Part shown: one piece after another, positions 7,422 through 15,544 of the stretch
Layout: each line of letters starts with the position of its first letter
Position numbering within the stretch: position 1 is the stretch's first letter
Assembly (NCBI GenBank): GCA_903892355.1
Contig: CAITIE010000091.1
Coordinates: 310,001-374,000, forward strand
Source: an uncultured Pirellula sp.
GTDB lineage: Bacteria > Planctomycetota > Planctomycetia > Pirellulales > Pirellulaceae
Direction of reading: 5' to 3'
Length of the DNA: 64,000 nucleotides
Notes under the pieces: generated by a model
What the model saw: the letters and a program-made list of their open reading frames with translations, nothing else
What the model was told of the DNA's origin: nothing
Database searches by the model: none
Program-made: the position numbers and the translations under genes

Positions 7422-7482
7422 TCAGGGGGCCAGGGGGTCACCTATTGCACATGAGAGAACCGGTGACCCTCTGGCCCTCTGA
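7422..7482 (+). terminator. 61-bp hairpin after the prim-pol gene
   Basis: 7422-7442 pairs with 7462-7482 over 21 bp (19 Watson-Crick, two G-U) around a 19-nt loop, starting just after the prim-pol stop codon. No T tract follows, so it is not a classic intrinsic terminator. It may stabilise RNA, separate expression of the prim-pol and polymerase genes, or be a DNA element such as a replication structure. Confidence 0.55.
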
Positions 7483-7556
7483 AAGTGACAGGTTAGGACA
7501 ATTCTCGACATTCCAAGACAAGCCTCTTTTTCGGCTTCAAGGCCGGCATTCCTACC

Positions 7557-9899
7557 ATGAACATACAACAGCTGTTCGATTCCCTTTCCGAGCGATCACT
7601 CCAAGTCCGACTTCGTAAGGACGGACGGCTTGAAGTAGTTGGCAATGTCAAAATGCTTACGGACACAATGATTGAATCACTTCAACGCAACCGACAACTT
7701 TTCCTCAATCTCTTCGCGAAGGAAGTGGGACCGGACCAAGGCCTCTCTTCCGTTCGACTTGGGGACAAGGACTTCGAGTTCTCGATCTGGGAGTCTCGGG
7801 ATCTGCTCCGGTCGCCAATCGCGATTGATACCGAAACCGAACTTATCGACGGATTCCGAGTCCCCGGAATGGCTTTGGCTTCCGTATCGGACGGGGTGAA
7901 GCATCGACTCATTAAGCCGGAAGATCTTCAATCCTTCATCGATCAACACTCCAAGGCTCACTTCGTCGCCCACAATGCAAGCTTCGACTTTGCTGTAATT
8001 CGAGACACCCTCGAGGATCCCTTGGCTTGGTTCGAAGTCGCTCAGGAAGGCCGGCTTCACGATACCATGATTCTCGATTCTTTGATCCGACTTGGACGGG
8101 ATGACAGCTTTCCGAGTCCTCGAAACCTTGGGACGTTGGCAAGTCTCTATTTGGGGGTTGTTATCGACAAGGACGATCCGTTCCGGCTTCGATACGGGGA
8201 GATTCTCGATCGTCCTTGGGCCTTGGCCGATCCGGGCTTCTTTCGCTACGCAATCAAGGACGCGATCGCAACTCGCAAGCTCTGGGACGTTCTAACGGCA
8301 ATCGCGGCGGATATGGTCAAGCCGTTCAAGGGACAACTTCTCCCGGAAGCCTCGAGGCGATACGGACTCCTTACGGAATCGCTTCAGGTCCGGGGGGCGA
8401 TCGCATTGGCCGAGATCGAGCGAAACGGAATCGCACTCGATCAAGTCCAGGTTGAAGCGACGAAGACTAGGCTCTCCGATGAAGTGAAGACGCTGATCGA
8501 CAAGCTCAACAGGTTGGAAGAATCGGAGGGACTCTTCAAGGTCACGAAGTCCGGCGAGTTGGTTCTAACGGCTTCGCTCAAGCCGGCAATCAACCAAGGT
8601 CGCCTTTGTGAGATCCTCGAGGGGATCGCGGAGGAGCTGTCGCTCGAGGACGTTCCAAGGACCGGGAAGACGCTCAAGGTTAGTTGCTCCGTTAAGTTCT
8701 GGGGCCAGTACGCCGAGCAAGCTCCGTTTCTGTCGCTTTGGGTACAACTCGAGGAAGTCGCCAAGCTTTGCCAATTCTTCGCGGGACTCCGTTCCGATCG
8801 GATCCATCCACGCTATACGGCAATCGTTCGGACGGGTCGGACTTCATGCCACGGACCGAATATCCAACAGCTTCCGAGATCGGGAGGCTTTCGAGAAATG
8901 ATCGTCCCCTCGGAGGGGTCGCTCTTCCTCGGGGTCGATTATGCAGCAATCGAGCTTAGGACGTTGGCAGCTGTCCTCGAGCATCGATACGGACGATCCC
9001 AGTTGGCAACGGTAATCCGTGAAGGAATTGATCCTCACGCTTTTACGGCTTCCATGTTTCGCGGGGTATCGCTCGAGGAGTTCTCGAAGCTCCCGGATCG
9101 AAAACAGCTGAGGCAACAAGCAAAGGCTCTCAACTTTGGCATTCCGGGAGGCCTCGGAGCGAAGTCCTTGGTCGCTTATGCGGCTTCGACTTACGGGGTC
9201 GATATGTCGCTCGAGGAAGCGACTCTTTTTCGCGATCGATTGATCGGGGAAGTGTATCCCGAGCTTGCAGAATATCTCAAGGACGACTCGATCGAGGCTC
9301 TTTCGTACAACTTGAAAACCTCGGGATTCCGGGTTCGGAGCTGCTTCGATACCGATGGAGCTTTGGGAGCTGCAAAAAGAATCATCGCGGGGAAAGGCCG
9401 AGCATCGGGAGCAGAATACGGGGAAGCCTTTGTCGATCGAGTTTGGGACTCCCTCAAGGGCTTGAACGAAAACCGGAAGCTTGCGGATCGGATCGCCCAA
9501 AGAGAAGCCGGTGAACAACTCTCAAGAGATCTTTTCTTCGGGCCAGTAATCACGCTCACGGGCCGGCTTCGAGGCAAGGTTGGTTTCTCGCAATCGCGGA
9601 ATACTCCTTTCCAGGGGATCGCGGCGGATGGAGCAAAGTTAGCTTTGTGGGGGTTGTATCGAGCTGGCTTCCGAGTGGTCGCCTTCATTCACGATGAAGT
9701 TTTAATCGAGCTTCCGATCGACTCGGACCATACAACAGCTGCTTCCCGAATTGATCGAATCCTATGCGAGTCGATGGAGCAGCTGACGGGATCCGTTCCG
9801 GTCGCTTGCGAGTATTCCCTCTCGAATCGGTGGTATAAAGCATCCGAGGCAGTCTTCGACGAAAACGGCAAGCTTTGTGTATGGAGTCCGGAAAAATGA
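7557..9899 (+). CDS. Family-A DNA polymerase with N-terminal TubC_N-like domain and 3'-5' exonuclease
   Basis: 780 residues. Residues 1-55 fit the TubC_N pattern (LFDSLSERSLQVRL, DGRLEV, LTDTMIESL, LFLNLF). Residues about 85-240 form a DEDD-type exonuclease: IAIDTET, HNASFDF, and YAIKDAIAT. The polymerase domain has RTGRTSCHGPNIQQLP, motif A DYAAIELR (D461), motif B RKQLRQQAKALNFGIPGG and motif C FIHDEVLIEL (H712, D713), so all catalytic residues are present. There is no 5' nuclease domain. It should replicate the element together with the prim-pol/helicase; the TubC_N-like domain may dock it to a partner. Confidence 0.9.
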   Translation: MNIQQLFDSLSERSLQVRLRKDGRLEVVGNVKMLTDTMIESLQRNRQLFLNLFAKEVGPDQGLSSVRLGDKDFEFSIWESRDLLRSPIAIDTETELIDGFRVPGMALASVSDGVKHRLIKPEDLQSFIDQHSKAHFVAHNASFDFAVIRDTLEDPLAWFEVAQEGRLHDTMILDSLIRLGRDDSFPSPRNLGTLASLYLGVVIDKDDPFRLRYGEILDRPWALADPGFFRYAIKDAIATRKLWDVLTAIAADMVKPFKGQLLPEASRRYGLLTESLQVRGAIALAEIERNGIALDQVQVEATKTRLSDEVKTLIDKLNRLEESEGLFKVTKSGELVLTASLKPAINQGRLCEILEGIAEELSLEDVPRTGKTLKVSCSVKFWGQYAEQAPFLSLWVQLEEVAKLCQFFAGLRSDRIHPRYTAIVRTGRTSCHGPNIQQLPRSGGFREMIVPSEGSLFLGVDYAAIELRTLAAVLEHRYGRSQLATVIREGIDPHAFTASMFRGVSLEEFSKLPDRKQLRQQAKALNFGIPGGLGAKSLVAYAASTYGVDMSLEEATLFRDRLIGEVYPELAEYLKDDSIEALSYNLKTSGFRVRSCFDTDGALGAAKRIIAGKGRASGAEYGEAFVDRVWDSLKGLNENRKLADRIAQREAGEQLSRDLFFGPVITLTGRLRGKVGFSQSRNTPFQGIAADGAKLALWGLYRAGFRVVAFIHDEVLIELPIDSDHTTAASRIDRILCESMEQLTGSVPVACEYSLSNRWYKASEAVFDENGKLCVWSPEK

Positions 9900-10045
9900 T
9901 CTCCTAGGATCGCCTAGGAATCGCGATCGCCTCCTTCGATGGCTTGCGGGTCACACTGGGAGAAGTCGCTTCCAAAAGCGAATCTCGAGCTTTGCCTACG
10001 CTGTCTCACAATGTCGCGAAGAATTTGACGTCGAGAAGCCGATAC

Positions 10046-10077
10046 AGTACAAAAGGCGAACTAGTACAGAAAGCGAA
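10046..10077 (+). promoter_or_regulatory. Direct repeat operator candidate before the XRE gene
   Basis: AGTACAAAAGGCGAA (10046-10060) and AGTACAGAAAGCGAA (10063-10077) are 17 bp apart, so they face the same side of the helix about 1.6 turns apart, and end 3 bp before the ATG at 10081. This is a good position for autoregulation by the XRE-family protein. Confidence 0.5.
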
Positions 10078-10080
10078 GCA

Positions 10081-10311
10081 ATGAAGAAAGCTAAAAAGAA
10101 GACGAAGCTCCCGTTCTCCGAGCAACTGAAGGAGCTGATCGAGGGGGCCGATATGTCAAGGTATCGGATCGCCAAGGACTCGGGAGTTCCACAAAGTACG
10201 CTCTCTTCGTTCGTGAAAGGACGAAGGGCTTTGTCGCTTATGAATATCGATCGAATTTGCGAACTGCTCGATCTCGAGCTTGTTCCCAGGAAATCAACTT
10301 CAACCAAGTAA
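10081..10311 (+). CDS. XRE-family (Cro/C1-type) transcriptional regulator
   Basis: 76 residues. Start taken at ATG 10081, after the direct repeat; an upstream in-frame ATG at 9877 overlaps the polymerase gene and adds no conserved sequence. A lysine-rich N-terminus leads to a five-helix HTH: FSEQLKELIEGADMSRYRIAKDSG-VPQSTLSSFVKGRRALSL and IDRICELLDLEL, with the usual SxYRIA…G…TLS recognition pattern. It is the likely repressor of the element, placed directly upstream of the integrase (13-bp gap to ATG 10325). Confidence 0.8.
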   Translation: MKKAKKKTKLPFSEQLKELIEGADMSRYRIAKDSGVPQSTLSSFVKGRRALSLMNIDRICELLDLELVPRKSTSTK

Positions 10312-10324
10312 GGAATCGGAATCG

Positions 10325-11701
10325 ATGGCAACGCTCAGAAAACAACCCAAGGGAGATAGCTGGCAGCTGCGAGTCTATCTCAGAAAAGAACGAATCACGT
10401 TTTCGCTTTCAAACATGATGCCGGCTCAGGCGGAGCGATGGAAAAACTTCGTTCAAGCGATCGTAACTAGTATCGAGTTTGAAAAGCCTCTCGATCGAAA
10501 GATCCTCGAGTGGTTGTCTTCACTCACTCCCGAGCAACGCAAAAAGCTCTCCGACAAGGGCTTGATTGATCCGGACAAGGAGGAGGAGTCCAAGGAGATC
10601 CGGTTAAAGGATTATCTCGAGGAATACTTCTCGACTCGGAGATCTGACGTTAAGGCATCGACTTGGATCTTCTACCAACACACACGAAAACGGCTTGAGG
10701 AATACTTCGGGGATCGCTCGATCCAAAGCATCACAGCGATGGAGGCCAAGCAGTTTCGGAAGTGGCTTGAGGACTCCAACAAACGAGACAAGCCAAAAGA
10801 GGGGGAAGAAAAGAAGGCCTTGGCGATCAACACGATAAAGCGAAGGACGGGACTTTGCCGGCAAGTCTTCAAGCAAGCGATCGAGGACGGACTTATCTCC
10901 CGGAATCCGTTTTCGGGAATGTCGACTTCGGTCCGGTCCAACAAGGAGCGAATGCACTACGTCGATTTGGAGACGTTCGCCAAGGTCCTTGATAAAGCTC
11001 CTAACGCGATTTGGCGATCGCTCTTGGTCCTGGCAAGGATCGCGGCTTTGAGGATCCCAAGCGAAGCCCAAGGCCTCAAGTGGGAGCATATCGCTTGGGA
11101 CGCCAAGAGGATCTCGATTGTCGGATCGAGCAAGACCGAGCATCACGCCAAGCGACAAGTCCGGATCGTTCCCTTGTTCCCAGAGATCGAAAAGGAGTTG
11201 CTCAAGCTTCACCTAGAAGCCGAAGAGGGGGCCGAGTACGTCTTCCCGGCTCTTCGGGCAAACTCCAATCTTCGAACAACCCTCGAAAAGATCATTCGAC
11301 GGGCCGGCGTGAAGACTTGGCCGAAGCTCTGGCAGAATCTCAGGTCATCGGGAGCAACGGACTTTGCTCGATCGGTCCCTTCACATATCGCGGCTTCGAT
11401 CTGCGGGCATACGGAGGAGATCGCCAAAGAGCATTACTGGAAGGTGGGAGATCAAGACTTAGATCAAACGATGACGAAGCTCTCTTCGATGCACTCTGAA
11501 AAGTTAGCCCCAAAGTTAGCCCTATTGGATGACTCTTGCGGTCCTAATCCGTCCTTTACTGTCTCGGGGGCTTCCGGTCAGGATACGAAAAAACCCAAGG
11601 AATCCCTTGGGTTTGTCGCGATTTGTCAAGCTTTGGCTTCGCTTGGCTTTTCCCTAAGAATGGGCGAAGAGGGACTCGAACCCCCGACATCTACTTTGTA
11701 A
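10325..11701 (+). CDS. Tyrosine recombinase (integrase) of element 2
   Basis: 458 residues; ATG at 10325 chosen over 10280 because the latter overlaps the XRE gene and lacks conserved sequence. It has an arm-binding N-terminus, a core-binding domain (about 100-200, STWIFYQHTRKRLEEYFGD) and a catalytic domain with the Arg of AALRIPSEA, Lys of SSKTEHHAK, the LRSSGATDF box and GHTEEIAKEHY with the nucleophile tyrosine. The C-terminal tail (MGEEGLEPPTSTL) is encoded by the tRNA-Val gene itself on the opposite strand, so the gene end depends on the integrated state. It shares the domain order of integrase 1 but is clearly divergent. Confidence 0.92.
   Translation: MATLRKQPKGDSWQLRVYLRKERITFSLSNMMPAQAERWKNFVQAIVTSIEFEKPLDRKILEWLSSLTPEQRKKLSDKGLIDPDKEEESKEIRLKDYLEEYFSTRRSDVKASTWIFYQHTRKRLEEYFGDRSIQSITAMEAKQFRKWLEDSNKRDKPKEGEEKKALAINTIKRRTGLCRQVFKQAIEDGLISRNPFSGMSTSVRSNKERMHYVDLETFAKVLDKAPNAIWRSLLVLARIAALRIPSEAQGLKWEHIAWDAKRISIVGSSKTEHHAKRQVRIVPLFPEIEKELLKLHLEAEEGAEYVFPALRANSNLRTTLEKIIRRAGVKTWPKLWQNLRSSGATDFARSVPSHIAASICGHTEEIAKEHYWKVGDQDLDQTMTKLSSMHSEKLAPKLALLDDSCGPNPSFTVSGASGQDTKKPKESLGFVAICQALASLGFSLRMGEEGLEPPTSTL
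11502..11526 (+). repeat. Arm-type repeat, right copy (element 2)
   Basis: Identical over 25 bp to 2163-2187, with two GTTAGCCC units. It lies inside the integrase gene, 135 bp from the right att. See the left copy. Confidence 0.6.
11588..11614 (-). terminator. Minus-strand terminator of tRNA-Val, supplied by element 2
   Basis: A perfect 10-bp stem (11591-11600 with 11605-11614; AAACCCAAGG/CCTTGGGTTT) with a 4-nt loop; on the minus strand it is followed by six Ts (A-run 11588-11593). It ends transcription 47 nt past the tRNA 3' end and lies inside the integrase gene, so the element provides it. Confidence 0.8.
11661..11679 (-). repeat. Attachment site (attR of element 2) in tRNA-Val
   Basis: The 19-bp sequence identical to 2103-2121, covering the discriminator, 3' acceptor strand and part of the T arm. 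Confidence 0.85.
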
Positions 11702-11734
11702 GAGTAGCGCTCTAACCAACTGAGCTATTCGCCC
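11661..11734 (-). tRNA. tRNA-Val (anticodon UAC)
   Basis: A complete 74-nt cloverleaf on the minus strand: 7-bp acceptor stem GGGCGAA/TTCGCCC with discriminator A, D arm GCTC/GAGC, anticodon stem CTACT/AGTAG with loop CTTACAA (anticodon TAC), and T arm GGGGG-TTCGAGT-CCCTC. No CCA is encoded. The 3' end is the integration site of both elements, and integration keeps it intact. Confidence 0.95.
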
Positions 11735-11913
11735 TTCATGTTCTTACTAAGACGCACTAGTACGTCTATTGTTCGCTCGAGGTCGAAATCCACCTTTTAG
11801 TAGATTCTACCGCTGGCCGGTCACGCTATCGCAACCGTGTCCAGTTCTTCGAATGGACCCACGCTTTTCCTGCAAGAAATCGGCAAACATTTTCGCCAAT
11901 CTTGCAAGGACGA

Positions 11914-12108
11914 CTAGATGCCCAACAAACGCATGCGGCGCGATCGACGCTCTGCCCGTTGCTTGCTCCGTCGCTTGATCTCGCTCGGCTTTTCGTAAAA
12001 CTCGCGACGACGCATTTCCTTTTTCAGACCGCTTCGTTCTACCAACTTACGAAAGCGTCGCACCGCTTCTTGGATCGTTTCACGATCGCGGACGAGCAAC
12101 CTAACCAT
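11914..12108 (-). CDS. rpsU: 30S ribosomal protein S21
   Basis: 64 residues, basic, with the S21 pattern: [26 protein letters not shown], then [19 protein letters not shown] and an Arg-rich tail. GGAGG lies 6 nt before the ATG. S21 sits near the anti-Shine-Dalgarno region of 16S rRNA and helps initiation. In many bacteria rpsU precedes dnaG and rpoD; here those genes are about 22 kb away on the other strand. It is the first core gene to the right of the tRNA integration site. Confidence 0.93.
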   Translation of the reverse strand: MVRLLVRDRETIQEAVRRFRKLVERSGLKKEMRRREFYEKPSEIKRRSKQRAERRSRRMRLLGI

Positions 12109-12834
12109 GCACTACCTCCGAAAATCATTCAATCTTGGCTATCCGTCGTACCTTTGTCCGGAATTTCCAGCACTTTGCTGAGAAAAATCTCCGGCGTGTC
12201 TTTTCCGAGCTGATCGAGCTATATTCAAGCTGATTCCAGCGTACCTCAACCGGCTCAGAAGGGCCAGAATTGTAACGGTACCCGGACCGTCAGTCTAGGC
12301 CGTTCAACTAGTTTCGCTGGCATTTCGGGGCTCATCCCCAAATCTAACCCGATCTCCCGAGTTTATCGGCTAGGATTCCGCCTTCGGCTGAGGGAACTTT
12401 TGGTTCTCTTTCGTGTTATCAAAGGTGCTAATCGAGCGGATCGCCGCCGATCGGAGCCATGCCCAATCCGACTCGGCCGAAACCGTTCTAGAGATTTCCT
12501 GGCGGATCTAGCTAGAATAGGGGTGGACGTGTGTTCATTGCGAAGATCAATTCCGAGGTCTCCGACAGGTCTGTCGGTCGGCTCGGCACGATTTCGTCGG
12601 AAAACGCAGTTCATCAGGAAAACCGAGAGCTTATCCAAACCCGAGGGCAATTGACCTGATTCGATACTACTGGAAGAGTCTCTTTACCGTCGGCCTTCGG
12701 ATTTGCGTTCCGAGGCGGCCGGAAATCGAGAGTCTTCGGCAGTCCTGCAACCCGATCCTGCCTTCATTCACCCGATCCTGCCTTCATTCACCCGATCCTG
12801 CCTTCATTCACCCGATCCATCGCCGGTTTTTGCT
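12109..12834. other. Intergenic region between rpsU and the efflux adaptor gene
   Basis: No supported gene: open frames on both strands (up to about 95 codons) are unlike any family and overlap each other. It contains the two divergent promoters' regions, but I see no clear -35/-10 pair; TAGAAT near 12512 on the plus strand is only a weak candidate. A 20-bp tandem repeat lies at its right end (12751-12818). Confidence 0.5.
12751..12818 (+). repeat. 20-bp tandem repeat, about 3.4 copies
   Basis: Unit cccgatcctgccttcattca repeated three times plus 8 bp, ending 16 bp before the ATG at 12835. The frame upstream of that ATG is open only because the repeat contains no stop, so I do not extend the gene through it. 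Confidence 0.9.
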
Positions 12835-14655
12835 ATGAGAAAAAACATGCATTCTTCAAATCGCCAATTTTCACGACTCGCCCGAATGAGGCGTCGCGGT
12901 TCTGCTCAGCGAAGCATTTTGGCCCTTTTGGGGCTCTCGGCTGCGGTGGGTGCTGGGTACTGGTGGTGGAGTTCGGGGGGGCGTTCCGGGTCGGCTGGAT
13001 CGGCTTCGGAACCGTTGCTTCACGTGGTAACCCAAGGGCCATTCGATCACATTGTGCTGGAGCAAGGTGAGATCGAGAGCAGCAGCAACAATGAAGTGAA
13101 GTGCGAAGTCAAAGGTCGCGGTGGTAGCGGGACGCCGATCCTGAGCGTGGTCGCGGAGGGGACGTTGGTGAAAAAGGGGGATCAGCTTTGCCAGCTGGAT
13201 GCCTCGGCTCTTGAGCAAGAAGCAAAGAATCAGCGGATCGTTGTCAGCAGCGCGGAGTCGGCTGTGATCAGCAGTGAAGCGGCTGTCAACAAAGCGGTGA
13301 TCGCTCGCCAAGAGTATCTCGAGGGGACGTTCCTGACCGAACGCAAAGCCATCGTCAGCGAGATCGCTGTGGCTCAGCAGTCGCTTCGAAAGGCGGAACT
13401 GTCGCTTGAGAGCGCGGAACGACTGGCTGCCAAGGGCACGCTCAAGCCTCTGCAAATTGAAGCCGAGCAATTCTCGGTCGAAAACGCGAAGAGCAATCTC
13501 GAATCGGCGGAGGGGCGTTTGAAGGTTCTCGATGAGTTGACCAAGGCGAAGATGCTGGTTCAATTCGATGCCGATATCGAAACGACGAAGGCCAAGCTGG
13601 AATCGGACAAGAACACGTTGGTCGAAGAGAAGAACAAGCTGGAAGAGATTCAGACCCAGATCAAGGCATGCACGATCAAGGCACCGGCGGACGGCCAAGT
13701 CGTTTACGCCAACAAGTCTGGAGGCCGAAGCGGCGGTGATTTCATCGTTGAGGCAGGTGCCTTAGTGCGCGAGCAACAAACCGTATTTCTGCTTCCGGAC
13801 CCGACTCGGATGCAGGTCAAAGCAAAGATCAATGAATCGCGGATCAGTTTAATCCGCGAAGGGATGCCGGTGAAGATTCGGGTCAATGCCGGCGAGGATG
13901 AGCTTTTAGGCCGAGTGATCAAAGTGAACAAGTACGCTGAGCCCGGGAATTGGTGGGGGTCGAACGTGAAAGAGTACGCGACCTACATCCAGATCATGGA
14001 GCCACCCGAGACCATTCGAACCGGCATGACTGCCGAGGTCCGGATCTTCGTCGAGCAAATTGAATCGGCGGTTCAGGTTCCAGTGCATGCGGTTTATGAG
14101 ACCAAGCGTCATCACTTCGTTCTGCTAAAGGACGGGAACAGTTGGAAGACTCAGGAGATCGAAATCGGCGCGACGAACGACAAGTTCGTCACGGTGAAGA
14201 CGGGTGTAGCCCAGAGCGACAATGTCGTTCTCGATCCGCGCAACCATCTCGATAGGATGGACATTCCTGAGATTCGCGAGGAAAACGATCGGGAGAAGAT
14301 GGTCGCCCTCTCCAATCAACCGATGCCCAAACCATTGGCTGGTGCGGGAGGACCCGCGGGCGCTGGTGGGCCGGGGGCTGGCGGTGCCGGCGCAGGTGGT
14401 GCTGGTGGTGGAATGAACCCAGACACAATCGCTGGCATGATCATGGGACGCATGGACACCAATTCCGATGGCAAGTTAAGCCAAGAGGAAGTCGCCAGCG
14501 ACGAGCGGATGAAGACTGCGTTCGGCGACTACGACGCCAACAAGGATGGGTCGGTGGACAAGGCGGAGCTGGCAGCAGGGATGAAGAAGCGAATGGCTGC
14601 GATGGGAGCAGGAGGTGGTGGTCGTGGTCCAGGGGCAGGAGCGCCCTCCAACTAA
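12835..14655 (+). CDS. MacA/HlyD-family efflux adaptor with C-terminal EF-hands
   Basis: 606 residues. One N-terminal membrane segment (about 24-42, LALLGLSAAVGAGYWWW) places it in the periplasm. It has a biotinyl-lipoyl-like beta domain (VVAEGTLVKKGDQL…), a long coiled-coil hairpin (about 125-275) closed by a CTIKAPADGQVVY strand, and beta-barrel and membrane-proximal domains. A Gly/Ala-rich linker then leads to two EF-hand loops, DTNSDGKLSQEE (about 540) and DANKDGSVDKAE (about 566), which are unusual for adaptors. The start at 12835 leaves out the upstream repeat. MacB-type ATPase and permease genes follow, so it probably links them to an outer-membrane channel. Confidence 0.85.
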   Translation: MRKNMHSSNRQFSRLARMRRRGSAQRSILALLGLSAAVGAGYWWWSSGGRSGSAGSASEPLLHVVTQGPFDHIVLEQGEIESSSNNEVKCEVKGRGGSGTPILSVVAEGTLVKKGDQLCQLDASALEQEAKNQRIVVSSAESAVISSEAAVNKAVIARQEYLEGTFLTERKAIVSEIAVAQQSLRKAELSLESAERLAAKGTLKPLQIEAEQFSVENAKSNLESAEGRLKVLDELTKAKMLVQFDADIETTKAKLESDKNTLVEEKNKLEEIQTQIKACTIKAPADGQVVYANKSGGRSGGDFIVEAGALVREQQTVFLLPDPTRMQVKAKINESRISLIREGMPVKIRVNAGEDELLGRVIKVNKYAEPGNWWGSNVKEYATYIQIMEPPETIRTGMTAEVRIFVEQIESAVQVPVHAVYETKRHHFVLLKDGNSWKTQEIEIGATNDKFVTVKTGVAQSDNVVLDPRNHLDRMDIPEIREENDREKMVALSNQPMPKPLAGAGGPAGAGGPGAGGAGAGGAGGGMNPDTIAGMIMGRMDTNSDGKLSQEEVASDERMKTAFGDYDANKDGSVDKAELAAGMKKRMAAMGAGGGGRGPGAGAPSN

Positions 14656-14774
14656 AGAGGTTCGGTCTCGTCCTTGATCTCGCCGCCGTATACGCTCGCG
14701 CGGTCGTGAGCACCGCGGGTCAATGACGCTACGCCTGCCTACCTTCAACATCCCCAACTCCGGAAAATCCTTGA

Positions 14775-15542
14775 ATGTCCGAAACGATGGAAACCGACGG
14801 TTACGCGTGTCGCGTCGTCGATCTCAAAAAAGAGTATGTGCTGAAGAGCGAAACTGTGCGCGCGTTGCGGGGGGTAACGTTTGATATACCGGTCGGTGAT
14901 TACGTGGCCATCATGGGCCCTTCGGGTTCTGGCAAGAGTACGTTGTTGAATGTGTTGGGTTGTCTCGACCAGCCGACCTCGGGCAGTCTCTGGCTGGGGA
15001 ATGACGATGCGGCCAAGATGTCGGATGATGAGTTGGCTGACATCCGATCGCAGCGGATTGGGTTCGTGTTTCAGGCGTACAACTTGATCCAGCAGTTAAC
15101 CGTCGTGGAAAACATCCAAGTTCCCTTGTTTTACCAAGGCCGCCCGCTCAGTCCTGAGCAGCGAAAGCGATGTCATGATTTGGCCAAGATGGTCGGTCTC
15201 GGAGATAGGCTTGACCACCGACCGACGCAATTGTCTGGTGGTCAGCAGCAGCGGGTTGCGATTGCGAGGTCGCTTGTGAACGATCCCTATTTCATTTTAG
15301 CCGATGAGCCGACGGGGAATTTGGATTCCCGAACGACCGAGGAGATCCTGCAGTTGTTTGAGCGGCTCAACAATGAAGGTCGAACAATTATTTTAGTGAC
15401 ACACGAAGACGAAGTTTCCAAGCGGGCGAAGCGAGTCGTGAGGCTGAAGGACGGTCGGTTGCAGTGGGATAGGATCAACTCCCAAGAGGTGCGTGACGAG
15501 GCCGCGCGGTATGCCCTCGAGAACATGCCGGTGGAGGTTTAA
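14775..15542 (+). CDS. MacB/LolD-type ABC transporter ATP-binding protein
   Basis: 255 residues. Walker A GPSGSGKST, Q-loop region in GFVFQAYNLI, signature LSGGQQQR, Walker B YFILADEPTGNLD and H-loop VTHE are all present, so it should hydrolyse ATP. The close packing (the permease starts 2 bp after its stop) and the adaptor gene just upstream define a three-gene MacAB-like export operon. In MacB of proteobacteria ATPase and permease are fused; here they are separate, as in LolCDE-type systems. The substrate is unknown. Confidence 0.92.
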   Translation: MSETMETDGYACRVVDLKKEYVLKSETVRALRGVTFDIPVGDYVAIMGPSGSGKSTLLNVLGCLDQPTSGSLWLGNDDAAKMSDDELADIRSQRIGFVFQAYNLIQQLTVVENIQVPLFYQGRPLSPEQRKRCHDLAKMVGLGDRLDHRPTQLSGGQQQRVAIARSLVNDPYFILADEPTGNLDSRTTEEILQLFERLNNEGRTIILVTHEDEVSKRAKRVVRLKDGRLQWDRINSQEVRDEAARYALENMPVEV

Positions 15543-15544
15543 TC

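Larger units (their letters stand above)
2103..11679 (+). mobile_element. Integrative element 2, candidate phage satellite at tRNA-Val
   Basis: A complete element of about 9.56 kb bounded by the 19-bp tRNA-derived repeats. All genes are on the plus strand: small-terminase-like protein, unknown 307-residue protein, AlpA-like regulator, unknown 136-residue protein, a phage-like small protein, prim-pol/helicase, family-A DNA polymerase, XRE regulator and integrase. It has a replication, regulation and integration module plus a terminase-like gene, but no capsid, portal, tail or large-terminase gene. Satellites that use a helper phage often have this content, but that lifestyle is inferred. Confidence 0.8.

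Noticed and set aside
11902-12213. Plus-strand frame over rpsU
   Set aside because: The minus strand encodes a clear S21 protein with a good ribosome binding site.
12703-12834. Extended N-terminus of the MacA-like adaptor
   Set aside because: It is encoded by the 20-bp tandem repeat and gives no signal or conserved sequence; ATG 12835 directly precedes the basic, membrane-anchor region.
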